64,000 nt of DNA, taken from CAIKMD01 sp963740675 (GTDB lineage Bacteria; Pseudomonadota; Alphaproteobacteria; ATCC43930; CGMCC-115725). The translations under genes and the position numbers were made by a program. The stretch's first letter is position 1. Each line of letters begins with the position of its first letter. Below the pieces are notes generated by a model. That model was not told the DNA's origin, made no database searches, and saw only the letters and a list, made by a program, of their open reading frames with translations. The stretch is taken from contig CAVUFS010000001.1 of the NCBI GenBank assembly GCA_963740675.1, positions 248,001 through 312,000 on the forward strand. Direction: 5' to 3'. Shown in pieces: positions 8,258 through 17,014 of the stretch.

Positions 8258-10351
8258 TCACCCCGCCTTCGTCGGCGCGCCCACCGCGATCATGAGGTTG
8301 CCGAACGGATCGACCGTCAGCTTGTCGCCGGGCAGCACGACCGTCGTTGATGCGTGTTCTTCGATCAGCGCGGGCCCCGGGATTTCGTTGCCGGCGAGGA
8401 GGCCGGTGCGGGCGTAGGTTTTGGTCTCGACGAATTCGTTGGTCTCGGTGAAGAAGACCGGGCGCGTGCCGGTGAAGGTGCTGGCCTCAGGCTCTTTCTT
8501 GCCGATCGTAATCTTTTCCTGCGGCGGCTTGGCCATCACGCCGGTGATGGTCGAGCGCAGCGACACGATCTCGGCGCGCTCGTTCGGCGCATTGGTGCCG
8601 TAGCGCAGCAGGTGCATGTCGTCGAAGGCCTTCTTGATGCCGTCGCGATCTTGTTTCTCGAACAGCGCCATCGGCAGATCGACGGTCACCGCGTGCTCCT
8701 GGCCGACATAGCGCATATCGGCGGCGCGGGTGATCGCGATCTTTTGCGGCTTGACCGAGGTCGCGGCGATGGCCGCACGGCCCTGGCCTTCGATCTCGCT
8801 GTAGATCTTTTCCATCTCTTCGAAGGGCGCGCGCTCCAGCCGCTCGAACCAGCTTCGCACATAATCGTAGCGCAGGTCGGAGAACAGCATGCCGAAGGCC
8901 GAGAACACGCCCGGCGCGCGCGGAATGATGACGCGGCGGATGCCGAGTTCTTTCGCGATCGCAGTCGCATGCAGCGGTCCGGCGCCGCCATAGGCGACGA
9001 GCGCGAAATCGCCGATATCGAGGCCGCGCTCGGTGGTGACGGCCTTCACCGCGTAGGACATCGCGGTCGAGGCGATGCGCAGGATGCCGTTTGCTGCTTG
9101 CGTCGCGCTCATGCCGAGCGGCTCGCCGACATGTTTCAAGGCGCGCTCGGCGGCTCCGATATCGAGCTTCATCTCGCCGCCGAGGAAGCGATCGGCGCCG
9201 AGACGGCCGAGCGCGAGATTGGCGTCGGTCACCGTCGGCTCGGTACCGCCGAGTCCATAACAAGCCGGGCCCGGCGAGGCGCCGGCGCTTTGCGGGCCGA
9301 CGCGCAGCATGCCGTCTTCGACACGCGCGAGTGAGCCGCCGCCGGTGCCGACCTCGAAAATATCCATCATCGCGATCTGGATCGGCAGCGCGGTGTTGTA
9401 GCCGCCCAAGAGCGCCGCGCCGGTGGTCAGCGCCTCGCCCTGATAGATGACGCCGGCCTTCGCCGTGGTGCCGCCCATGTCGAAGGCGATCGCATTCGGC
9501 AGGCCGATCGCGTGGCACAGCGCACGCGTGCCGATGACGCCCGCCGCCGGGCCCGATTCCATCATGCGCACGCAATGCGCCCGCGCCTGATCGGCCTCGT
9601 AGAGACCGCCGGTCGATTGCACGACGAGGAACGAGCCCTTACAGCCTTCCTCGCGCAGATGATTGTCGATCTCGCCGAGATAGGCGCGGACGCGCGGGCC
9701 GATATAGGCATTGGCCGCGACGGTCGAGCAGCGCTCGAATTCGCGATATTCCTGGCTGAGCTCGTGGCTCGCCGAGACGAACATCTGCGGATGATTGCGC
9801 AGCAGGATCTCTTTCGCGCGCGCCTCGTGTTCCGGATTGCGATAGGAATGGAGAAACATGATTGCGACCGCGGCGATGTCGAGCTGCTCCAGCCGCTTGC
9901 CGAGTGCGACGATCTCATCATCACTCATCGGTGTCCGGATCGAGCCATCGGCAACGATGCGCTCATTCACCTCGAAGCGCAGCGCGCGCTCGATCAGCGG
10001 GACATGCTTCTTGAAGAAAAGGTTGTAGGAATCCGGCCGGTTGACGCGGCCGATCTCGTAAATGTCGCGAAAGCCCTTGGTGGTGAGCAGCGCGGTCTTG
10101 GCGCCGGTGCGCTCCAAGAGCGTGTTGATGGCGACGGTCGAGCCGTGGAGGAAAAGCCCGGCGTTCTGGTAAGCAGCGCCGGCTTTGGCGACGCCGTTGT
10201 TGATGCCCTCAACCAAACGGTGCGGTGTGGTCAGGCTTTTACCGAGAAGCAGCTTGCCGGTGGTCGCGTCGAAAGCGGCGACATCGGTGAAAGTGCCGCC
10301 AATATCGGTACCGAGCCGCAGGCCTTCACCCGCGCGCGACGCGTCTGCCAT
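8258..10351 (-). CDS. hyuA: Hydantoinase/oxoprolinase subunit A (HyuA family)
   Basis: 697-residue ATP-dependent hydantoinase/5-oxoprolinase A subunit, normal length. N-terminal ATPase motif GTDIGGTFTDVAAFD (residues 14-28) and a second acetate-kinase-type motif AFDMGGTTAKAG near 290, followed by GTGGGSLARV and the family stretch GPACYGLGGTEPTVTDANL. Together with a B subunit it hydrolyses cyclic amides such as N-methylhydantoins, oxoproline or related lactams with ATP. The B subunit is present but on the opposite strand, starting 277 bases away. Confidence 0.9.
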   Translation of the reverse strand: MADASRAGEGLRLGTDIGGTFTDVAAFDATTGKLLLGKSLTTPHRLVEGINNGVAKAGAAYQNAGLFLHGSTVAINTLLERTGAKTALLTTKGFRDIYEIGRVNRPDSYNLFFKKHVPLIERALRFEVNERIVADGSIRTPMSDDEIVALGKRLEQLDIAAVAIMFLHSYRNPEHEARAKEILLRNHPQMFVSASHELSQEYREFERCSTVAANAYIGPRVRAYLGEIDNHLREEGCKGSFLVVQSTGGLYEADQARAHCVRMMESGPAAGVIGTRALCHAIGLPNAIAFDMGGTTAKAGVIYQGEALTTGAALLGGYNTALPIQIAMMDIFEVGTGGGSLARVEDGMLRVGPQSAGASPGPACYGLGGTEPTVTDANLALGRLGADRFLGGEMKLDIGAAERALKHVGEPLGMSATQAANGILRIASTAMSYAVKAVTTERGLDIGDFALVAYGGAGPLHATAIAKELGIRRVIIPRAPGVFSAFGMLFSDLRYDYVRSWFERLERAPFEEMEKIYSEIEGQGRAAIAATSVKPQKIAITRAADMRYVGQEHAVTVDLPMALFEKQDRDGIKKAFDDMHLLRYGTNAPNERAEIVSLRSTITGVMAKPPQEKITIGKKEPEASTFTGTRPVFFTETNEFVETKTYARTGLLAGNEIPGPALIEEHASTTVVLPGDKLTVDPFGNLMIAVGAPTKAG

Positions 10352-10412
10352 AGGATTTCGCCCCTCTTTTTCGGCCGCGGAATGTAGCGAGCGGGGTCCG
10401 GTGGTGCAATTC

Positions 10413-10538
10413 GTCCTTCGACGACGCGCCCCTTCGGAGCGCTCCGCTCAGGGTGAGGAGATATTTATAACGGGATCATCCATCGGAAGATGCCGTGCAC
10501 CCAACCAACCTCGCCCTGAGCGTGGTCGAAGGGCGCAG
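10413..10538. repeat. Dispersed inverted repeat (type B: CCTTCGAC...GTCGAAGG)
   Basis: The left half (GTCCTTCGACGACGCGCC, then CTCAGGGTGAGGAG) and the right half (CCTCGCCCTGAGCG, then GGTCGAAGGGCGCAG) are imperfect inverted copies around ~40 bases of unique sequence. A related copy is at 12399. It lies in the hyuA-hyuB divergent promoter region and could affect both transcripts. Confidence 0.7.
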
Positions 10539-10628
10539 GTTAGCCTTGCAACGTTTTGACACCGCCGAGCTGTTGGCTTTTCAACGCTGCTGTCGCATAT
10601 TCCCGCCAAGTAATCCAAGGGAGCTTCC

Positions 10629-12386
10629 ATGCCCGATACGCTCGCCACGCGCAATCGCCGCGCCGATCCGGTCATCACCGAGATCGTGCGCGCGGGCGTG
10701 CTCGCCGTGACCGGCGAGATGAAGACCAACCTCATGCGCACCGCCTACAACCTCATCATCTATGAGGCGTTGGATTTCACCTGCGGTCTCTTCACCGCGG
10801 ATGGGCGCACCGTGTCGATCGGTCTCGGCCTGCCGATGTTCATTCGCGGCATGGGCGAGACCATCAAGGCCAAGCTCGAGCATTTCAAGGACGACATCCA
10901 GCCGGGCGACATCCTCATCACCAACGACGCCTATATCACCGGCTCGCATCTCAACCATGTGACGCTGTCAGTGCCGATCTTCCACAAGGGCCGGCTTGTC
11001 GGCTTCTCCTGCTGCATGGCGCATTGGCTCGATATCGGTGGCGTGCTGGCGAGCGTGACCACCGACATCTATTCCGAAGGGCTGCAGATCCCGATCTGCA
11101 AGCTCTATCGCGGCGGCGAGGTCAATCAGGACGTCGTCGACATGATCCGCATCAATGTGCGCGTGCCGGAGCGCGCCATGGGCGATCTGCGCGCGCAAGT
11201 CACGGCAGTGAAGACCGGCGAGAAGCGCTTCCAGGAACTGGTCGAGCGCTACGGCACCGACGAGGTCCTCGCTTCGATCGACGAGATCATGGATCGCTCG
11301 GAAGTCTCGGCGCGCGCCCGCACCGCAACGATTCCCGATGGCGTCTACGAAGCCGAATCCTTCATGGACGATGACGGCTACGAGCTCGGCAAACGCGTGC
11401 CGATCAAAGTGAAGATCACGGTGAAGGGCGACGAGGCGACGATCGATCTTTCGGACGTCAGCCCACAGGTGCGCGGCTTCTATAACTCGGGCTACAGCAC
11501 CGCGATCGCTTGCGCGCAGGTCGCGTATAAGTGCCTCACCTCTCCGACCGATTATCCGATCAATGACGGCAGCTTCCGCTCGCTGACCGTGATCGCGCCG
11601 CCGGGCCGCGTGGTCAGCGCGGTGAAGCCGGCGGCGATGCGGCGCTGGATGACTTTCCCGATGACGATCGTCGATACGATCTTCAAGGCGGTGGCGCCAG
11701 CGATTCCGGATCGCGTCGCGGCGGGGCATCACGCCGATCTCATCATCGCGCAGTTCATCGGCTTCAGTAACAACCAGTTTATCTTCGCCGGCCTCTCGCA
11801 TGCCGGCGGCGGTTGGGGCGCGAAGAAGACCGAGGACGGTGTCAGCGCGACGATCGCGATGAATGACGGCGACACGCATAACTCGCCGATCGAGCTGCTC
11901 GAGGTGAAATATCCGCTCTTCGCCGAACGCTACGAGCTGGTGCCGGATTCAGGTGGCGCTGGCAAGTACCGCGGCGGCCTCGGTGTCGATCGCGAAGTGC
12001 AGCCGCTGATCGAGCTGAAATTCACCAGCCATATCGAGCGCTCGCAATGCAAGCCGTGGGGCTTGTTCGGCGGCGACGACGCCATGGCCAACGCGCTCTT
12101 CATCCGCAAGGACGGCAAGAGTCTCGGCGATCTGCCGAACGCCAAGGCGTTCACCTTGTCGCTGAAGCTCGGCGATAGCGCCACGATCCGCGGCGGCGGC
12201 GGCGGCGGTTATGGCGATCCGACCGAACGCGAGCCCGAGAAGGTCCGCGAGGATGTTTATCAAGGCTATGTCACGCTCGGCGCGGCGCGCGATACGTATG
12301 GGGTGGTGCTCGATGCCGAGACGCTGACGATCGACGCGGCTGCGACGCAGAAACGGCGCGCAGAGATCAGAGCAAGCGCAAAGTAA
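10629..12386 (+). CDS. hyuB: Hydantoinase/oxoprolinase subunit B (HyuB family)
   Basis: 585-residue B subunit of the ATP-dependent hydantoinase/oxoprolinase family, full length. Typical segments are the N-terminal RADPVITEIVRAGV, DILITNDAYITGSHLNHV, the FYNSGYSTAIACAQVAYKCL core and the glycine-rich C-terminus RGGGGGGYGDPTERE. It needs the A subunit for ATP-driven ring opening. Divergent from hyuA, whereas the two subunits usually form one operon, so coordinate control would have to act from the shared upstream region. Confidence 0.9.
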   Translation: MPDTLATRNRRADPVITEIVRAGVLAVTGEMKTNLMRTAYNLIIYEALDFTCGLFTADGRTVSIGLGLPMFIRGMGETIKAKLEHFKDDIQPGDILITNDAYITGSHLNHVTLSVPIFHKGRLVGFSCCMAHWLDIGGVLASVTTDIYSEGLQIPICKLYRGGEVNQDVVDMIRINVRVPERAMGDLRAQVTAVKTGEKRFQELVERYGTDEVLASIDEIMDRSEVSARARTATIPDGVYEAESFMDDDGYELGKRVPIKVKITVKGDEATIDLSDVSPQVRGFYNSGYSTAIACAQVAYKCLTSPTDYPINDGSFRSLTVIAPPGRVVSAVKPAAMRRWMTFPMTIVDTIFKAVAPAIPDRVAAGHHADLIIAQFIGFSNNQFIFAGLSHAGGGWGAKKTEDGVSATIAMNDGDTHNSPIELLEVKYPLFAERYELVPDSGGAGKYRGGLGVDREVQPLIELKFTSHIERSQCKPWGLFGGDDAMANALFIRKDGKSLGDLPNAKAFTLSLKLGDSATIRGGGGGGYGDPTEREPEKVREDVYQGYVTLGAARDTYGVVLDAETLTIDAAATQKRRAEIRASAK

Positions 12387-12398
12387 GGCGCGCAGATC

Positions 12399-12504
12399 GT
12401 CCTGCGCCCTTCAACTACGCGCTCAGCGCTCCGCTGAGGGTGAGGAAAGATTTGCTGATGGCAGTAAAACTGGTCCTCAGCCTGAGCGCAGTCGAAGGCC
12501 GCAG
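12399..12504. repeat. Dispersed inverted repeat (type B), second copy
   Basis: Left arm GTCCTGCGCCCTTCAACTAC...CTGAGGGTGAGGA and right arm TCCTCAGCCTGAGCG...GTCGAAGG form the same imperfect inverted repeat as 10413-10538. It lies between the convergent hyuB and isochorismatase genes, where it could act as a bidirectional transcription stop. Confidence 0.7.
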
Positions 12505-12523
12505 CGCGGCGATCCGCGCCTAG

Positions 12524-13225
12524 CTATTCCGCGGCGCTTGCCTTCGCCGGCGTCAGCCGCACGATGATCTCGTCGGTCGACATCACATCGCCGAAGATGC
12601 GCAGGATATTGGCCAGCGTCGCGTTGTGCTCTTCATCCGTCGCGGCGGCGTTGGCGTCCGAGACCATGACGGTCTTGTAGTTCAGCATCATCGCGTCGCG
12701 CGCGGTCGATTCGCAGCAAGTGTTGGTGACCGTGCCGGTGACGAGCACCGTGTCGATGCCGCGGTCCTTGAGCAGTTTGTCGAGATCGCTCGAGCCTTGG
12801 ATGAACGCGCTGAAGCGATTCTTCTCGACTTTGAGATCGGCTGGCTTGACGTCGAGCGCGTCGTGCAGCGCCTGGCCATGCGAGCCGCGGGCGAGGCCCT
12901 TCAAGGCGTCGCCTCTGTTCGCTGTCTTCGTGACGTCGTCATAGAAGACGCTCCACGTCTTCTTGTCCTGTTCGGTATGCGTCATCTGGATCCAGACGAC
13001 CACGCCGCCGGCAGCTCTGGTTGCCTGTGCCAAACGGTTGACGTTGGGGACGATGTCGCGCGCCACCGGCACTTCGGTTGGATAGGGCGGCAGCATGAAC
13101 ACATTCTGCAAATCGACGACGAGCAGCGCGGTCGATGGTCCGACCAGCGTATCGAAGGCATGCAATTTGCCGCGCGTGCGCGTGACGCGATCAGTGATGT
13201 ATTGCGGAATGTCGACCTTATGCAT
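12524..13225 (-). CDS. Isochorismatase-family cysteine hydrolase
   Basis: 233-residue cytoplasmic alpha/beta hydrolase of the isochorismatase superfamily. The catalytic triad is visible as D39 (LLVVDLQNVF), K135 (EKNRFSAF) and C170 (TGTVTNTCCE, with the usual cis-peptide context). Family members hydrolyse amides (nicotinamide, N-carbamoyl compounds) or vinyl ethers. N-carbamoyl hydrolysis would fit the neighbouring hydantoinase genes (inference). It lies downstream of the molybdopterin subunit with a palindromic repeat between them. Confidence 0.85.
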   Translation of the reverse strand: MHKVDIPQYITDRVTRTRGKLHAFDTLVGPSTALLVVDLQNVFMLPPYPTEVPVARDIVPNVNRLAQATRAAGGVVVWIQMTHTEQDKKTWSVFYDDVTKTANRGDALKGLARGSHGQALHDALDVKPADLKVEKNRFSAFIQGSSDLDKLLKDRGIDTVLVTGTVTNTCCESTARDAMMLNYKTVMVSDANAAATDEEHNATLANILRIFGDVMSTDEIIVRLTPAKASAAE

Positions 13226-13263
13226 GCTGACCTCCGCTTGGTTTTACGCGGCCTTTCTCCATT

Positions 13264-13338
13264 GTCACCCCCGCGAAGGCGGGGGTCCAGAGGGACATCG
13301 GGGTGCTACTCTGGATTCCCGCTTTCGCGGGAATGACG
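13264..13338. repeat. Dispersed palindromic repeat (type A)
   Basis: GTCACCCCCGCGAAGGCGGG and the outer half GGATTCCCGCTTTCGCGGGA are two hairpins arranged as an inverted repeat ~75 bases long. Further copies are at 31909, 33910, 44288 and, inside a coding sequence, 45798. Confidence 0.85.
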
Positions 13339-13346
13339 GGTGAAAC

Positions 13347-15677
13347 CTAACGCTGCGCGTCCTTGATGGCGCGCCAGACACGCTCGGGTGTCGCCGGCAT
13401 TTCGAGATGCTGGATGCCGAGCGCGTCGGTGATGGCGCCGATCACGGCGGAGGTTGCCGGCGTGATGCCGGCCTCGCCGGCGCCTTTGACGCCGAGCGGG
13501 TTGCTGTCGGTCGGCACGGCGTTCTGGCGGGTGACGAAATTCGGCAACTGATCGGCCAGCGGCATCGCATAATCCATGAAGCTGCCCGAGAGGAGCTGAC
13601 CGTCCTTATCGAAGACGATCGCTTCCATCAGCGCTTGGCCGATGCCTTGCGCCGCGCCGCCATGCACCTGGCCCTCGACGATCATCGGATTGATGACGCG
13701 GCCGGCATCGTCAACGGTCGCGTAGCGGACGACGCTCACCGTGCCGAGCTCGGGATCGATCTCGACCTCGCACGCCGCCGAGCCGTTGGGATGCGCGTGG
13801 AGTCGCGTGTTGAGGATCGAGGTCGCGGCCAGCGGTCCGCGTAGATCCTCGGGCAGACGCGGGTCCTCGGCGCTCGCGGCGAGATCGAAGAGACCGATCG
13901 AGCGGTCGGTGCCGGCGACTGTGAAGCGGCCATCCGCAAAAGCGAGATCGCTCTCGGCGACTTCGAGCTTCACCGCGGCAAGCTTCTTGGCGCGCGCCAC
14001 GATCTCGGTCGAGGCGCGGACCAGCACCGCGCCGCCCAGCCGCATCGAGCGGTCGGAATGCGTGCCGCCGCCCGAAACCGACACCGCCGTATCGCCGAAC
14101 AGCACGGAAACGCGCTCCAGCGGCACTTGCAGGATGTCGGCGACGACCTGGGCAAAGCTCGTCTCATGGCCTTGGCCCGAGGCCTGCGTGCCGATCGCCG
14201 CATCGACGCGGCCTTCGGCGAGAACGCGAATGTCACTGCGCTCGTCGACGAAGCCGGTCGGCGATTCGAGATAATTCACCACGGCGATGCCGCGCTTCAG
14301 CCCCTTGGCTTGGGCCGCATCGCGCCGCGCGGGGAAGCCCGCCCAATCGATAAGGCCCAGCACGCTTTCCATATTTTCGGCGAAGGCGCCGCAATCGTAG
14401 CGGTGGCCAAGCGGCGATTGATAGGGCAGGGCTTTGGTCGGGATGATGTTGCGCCGGCGCAGCTCGTCGCGCGGAATGCCTAACTCGGCGGCGGCGAGAT
14501 CGATCATGCGCTCGAGGATGAAATTCGATTCCGGCCGGCCAGCTCCGCGATAGACCGACATCGGCACGGTGTTGGTCGCAACGCCTTTGACGCGCACATG
14601 CTGCGCCGGGATGTCGTAGACATTGCTCGCCATGCGCGTGACATTGTTGAGCACGGCGTAGGACACCGGATAGGCGCCGAGATTGCCGGTATAGGAAAGC
14701 TGCAACGCGAGGAATTTGCCGTCTTTATCGAGCGCGAGCGCGCCCTCGACCTCGACATCGCGCGCCTGGTAATCGGCAAGGAAAGCCTCGGCACGGCTCG
14801 AATTCCATTTGACCGCGCGCCCGGTCTTGCGCGCTGCCCAGGCGAGCGCGGCATATTCGGGATAGACGGACGAGCGCACACCGAAACCGCCGCCGACATC
14901 GCCAGTAATCACGCGCACCTTGTCCATCGGCACGCCAAGGCAAGATGCGACGGTGAATTTGATACGGTGAACGCCCTGGCTCACTGAATGAATTGTGTAG
15001 CTGTCGCTCGCTTTGTCGTATTCGGCGATGGCGCAGCGCGGCTCCATGGGTACGCCGCTGACACGCTGATTGTGGCTGTTGAGGCGAATGATCTTATGCG
15101 CGCGCGCGAAAGCCGCGTCGGTCACTTCGCGATCGCCGTTCTGCAATTCGACGAGAAGATTGCCGCCGCGCTCGTCCCAGAGTCGCGCCGCGCCGGGTGC
15201 CAACGCCGCCGCGATATCGACGGCCGCTGGTAGTATTTCGTAATCGACATCGATGCTCTCGGCGGCATCGCGCGCGGCGTCGAGCGTCTCGGCGATCGCA
15301 TAGGCGACCGCCTCGCCGACGAAGCGCACCTTGCCCTCGGCGATCGGCGGTTGCCCCGGCGGCGGGCCAAAGGGCATCTCGTCGGGACCGAAGGCCGGTT
15401 TGGTGATCTCGAAATGATCGGCGCCGCTCGGCCCGTGCTGCATCGCTTTGAGCCCGTCGGCGGCATAGTCGGCGCCGGTCAAAACACCGAGCACGCCGGG
15501 CAGCGCCGCCGCCGCTCTGGTATCGATCGCGCGGATGCGCGCATGCGCATGCGGCGAGCGCAGCACCACCGCATAGGCCTGGCGCGGCAGATTGATATCG
15601 TCGGTGAAGCGGCCATTGCCGGTGAGGAGACGGAGATCTTCTTTGCGCCGGATCGATTGGCCAACGAGCGGCGTCAT
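13347..15677 (-). CDS. Xanthine dehydrogenase-family molybdopterin-binding subunit (orphan large subunit)
   Basis: 776-residue large subunit of the molybdenum hydroxylase family. Visible: GGGFG (262-266), the active-site loop VYRGAGRPE (375-383), of the form-II CO-dehydrogenase-like type rather than the CO-oxidising AYRCSFR, and the catalytic Glu735 in VKGAGEAG. It would hydroxylate an aldehyde or N-heterocycle. No iron-sulphur or FAD subunit is adjacent; the closest set is PaoABC at 48.5 kb. It follows the Rieske oxygenase gene by 24 bases in a minus-strand run. Confidence 0.88.
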   Translation of the reverse strand: MTPLVGQSIRRKEDLRLLTGNGRFTDDINLPRQAYAVVLRSPHAHARIRAIDTRAAAALPGVLGVLTGADYAADGLKAMQHGPSGADHFEITKPAFGPDEMPFGPPPGQPPIAEGKVRFVGEAVAYAIAETLDAARDAAESIDVDYEILPAAVDIAAALAPGAARLWDERGGNLLVELQNGDREVTDAAFARAHKIIRLNSHNQRVSGVPMEPRCAIAEYDKASDSYTIHSVSQGVHRIKFTVASCLGVPMDKVRVITGDVGGGFGVRSSVYPEYAALAWAARKTGRAVKWNSSRAEAFLADYQARDVEVEGALALDKDGKFLALQLSYTGNLGAYPVSYAVLNNVTRMASNVYDIPAQHVRVKGVATNTVPMSVYRGAGRPESNFILERMIDLAAAELGIPRDELRRRNIIPTKALPYQSPLGHRYDCGAFAENMESVLGLIDWAGFPARRDAAQAKGLKRGIAVVNYLESPTGFVDERSDIRVLAEGRVDAAIGTQASGQGHETSFAQVVADILQVPLERVSVLFGDTAVSVSGGGTHSDRSMRLGGAVLVRASTEIVARAKKLAAVKLEVAESDLAFADGRFTVAGTDRSIGLFDLAASAEDPRLPEDLRGPLAATSILNTRLHAHPNGSAACEVEIDPELGTVSVVRYATVDDAGRVINPMIVEGQVHGGAAQGIGQALMEAIVFDKDGQLLSGSFMDYAMPLADQLPNFVTRQNAVPTDSNPLGVKGAGEAGITPATSAVIGAITDALGIQHLEMPATPERVWRAIKDAQR

Positions 15678-15701
15678 GAGATCCCCACCTGGAACGCGTG
15701 A

Positions 15702-16943
15702 TTATTTAGCGAAAGCCGGTTCCTTGATGCGCACGAAATCGTAGACGCGCTCGGCCAGCGGCTGGTCCTTCGCCATGGTGAAGCGGCCCGAGCGCACGCG
15801 ATAGCTGGCCGGGTCGAGGCCGGGCGGCGTGCCACCGGCTTCGAATTCCTTCAGCGCGCGCAGCAGTAGACGGCGGATCTGGATGATCGTCGTGTCGCTC
15901 TTGCCCAGATGCTCGATCGTGCGATCGGCGACCGGACCCATCAATTCCTGAATGCCGCAATCCTGAATGCCGAGGCCGAACATGCCGGTATAGGATTTGC
16001 CGCTCGCCTGCAGCGTACGGTCGATCCTGTAGTCGTTGTCCTTGTTGAGGACGGCGCGATCGCTGCCGGGCAGCAGCTCGGGATGGATGAAGTGGAAGTT
16101 CTTCAATTCTTCCAGATCCTCGTCCGACAGCGGCCGGTCGGGCCAATATTCGACGCTGTAATTCATCGTCGTCTCGTCATCGAGCGGCACCCACACATGC
16201 GCGCCGATCGGCGAGGTCGAGATCAGCTTGTGGAACGGCATCAGCATGACATTCGCCGTGAGCGCGCTATTGCCATCAGGCAGGTCGCGGCCGGTGATCG
16301 AGATCAGCCCGCAATCCGCAGGGATCACCTCATAACGCGTCGGGATCGGAATCGGCCGGCCGTCAGGCCCGTCCGCCGTGCCTTGGTGCAGAAAGCTCAG
16401 ATGGCTGACATCGAAACCGCCTTCGAGCGCTTGCAGCCAATTGCATTCCTGCAGATGCCGCGTGACATAGCGATGCGATGACGGAACGAGCGTCCATTCG
16501 ATCTCAGGGAAATCGGGCTTTAGCTCGGGCGGGCCCATATAGGCCCAGACGAGGCCGCCGCGTTCGACGCAGGGGTAAGCCGTGATCTTGATCTTGCGCT
16601 TGAAATCCTTGTCCCAGGGCTCGCTCGGCAGATCGACGCAATTGCCCTCGATGTCGAATTTCCAGCCGTGATAGACGCAGCGCAACCCGCATTCTTCATT
16701 GCGGCCGAAGAAGAGCGAGGCGGTGCGATGCGGACAGCGCTCGTCGAGCAGTCCGACGCGGCCTTGCGTGTCGCGGAAGGCGACAAGCTTCTCGCCAAGG
16801 AGCTTCACCCGCACGGGCGCGCCATCAGGCTCGGGAAGTTGGTCCGCGAACAGCGCCGGGATCCAGTAGCGGCGCATCAGATTGCCCATCGGCGTACCAG
16901 GGCCGATCCGGGTCAGCAATTCATTGTCTTCGCGCGAGAGCAT
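15702..16943 (-). CDS. Rieske ring-hydroxylating oxygenase, phthalate 4,5-dioxygenase-like
   Basis: 413-residue oxygenase. Rieske [2Fe-2S] ligands C70-P-H72 and C89-V-Y-H92 (CPHRTASLFFGRNEECGLRC), then the mononuclear iron region EGGFDVSHLSFLH with two His; the distal Asp is not pinned. The N-terminus GPGTPMGNLMRRYWIPAL is typical of the phthalate/vanillate-type single-component class, which needs a separate reductase; none is adjacent. Probably dihydroxylates or O-demethylates an aromatic acid. A close paralog lies at 35120. Confidence 0.88.
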   Translation of the reverse strand: MLSREDNELLTRIGPGTPMGNLMRRYWIPALFADQLPEPDGAPVRVKLLGEKLVAFRDTQGRVGLLDERCPHRTASLFFGRNEECGLRCVYHGWKFDIEGNCVDLPSEPWDKDFKRKIKITAYPCVERGGLVWAYMGPPELKPDFPEIEWTLVPSSHRYVTRHLQECNWLQALEGGFDVSHLSFLHQGTADGPDGRPIPIPTRYEVIPADCGLISITGRDLPDGNSALTANVMLMPFHKLISTSPIGAHVWVPLDDETTMNYSVEYWPDRPLSDEDLEELKNFHFIHPELLPGSDRAVLNKDNDYRIDRTLQASGKSYTGMFGLGIQDCGIQELMGPVADRTIEHLGKSDTTIIQIRRLLLRALKEFEAGGTPPGLDPASYRVRSGRFTMAKDQPLAERVYDFVRIKEPAFAK

Positions 16944-17014
16944 GCGTTTCCGTCCCGGCCGAGTGCCGTGTTATCGTTTGATCTCGCGAAAAATGCGCCC
17001 GCGCGGAAAGCCTG

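Noticed and set aside
13347..15677. Carbon monoxide dehydrogenase (CoxL) as the identity of the molybdopterin subunit
   Set aside because: The active-site loop is VYRGAGR rather than the AYRCSFR of CO-oxidising form I enzymes, and no CoxM/CoxS genes are adjacent.
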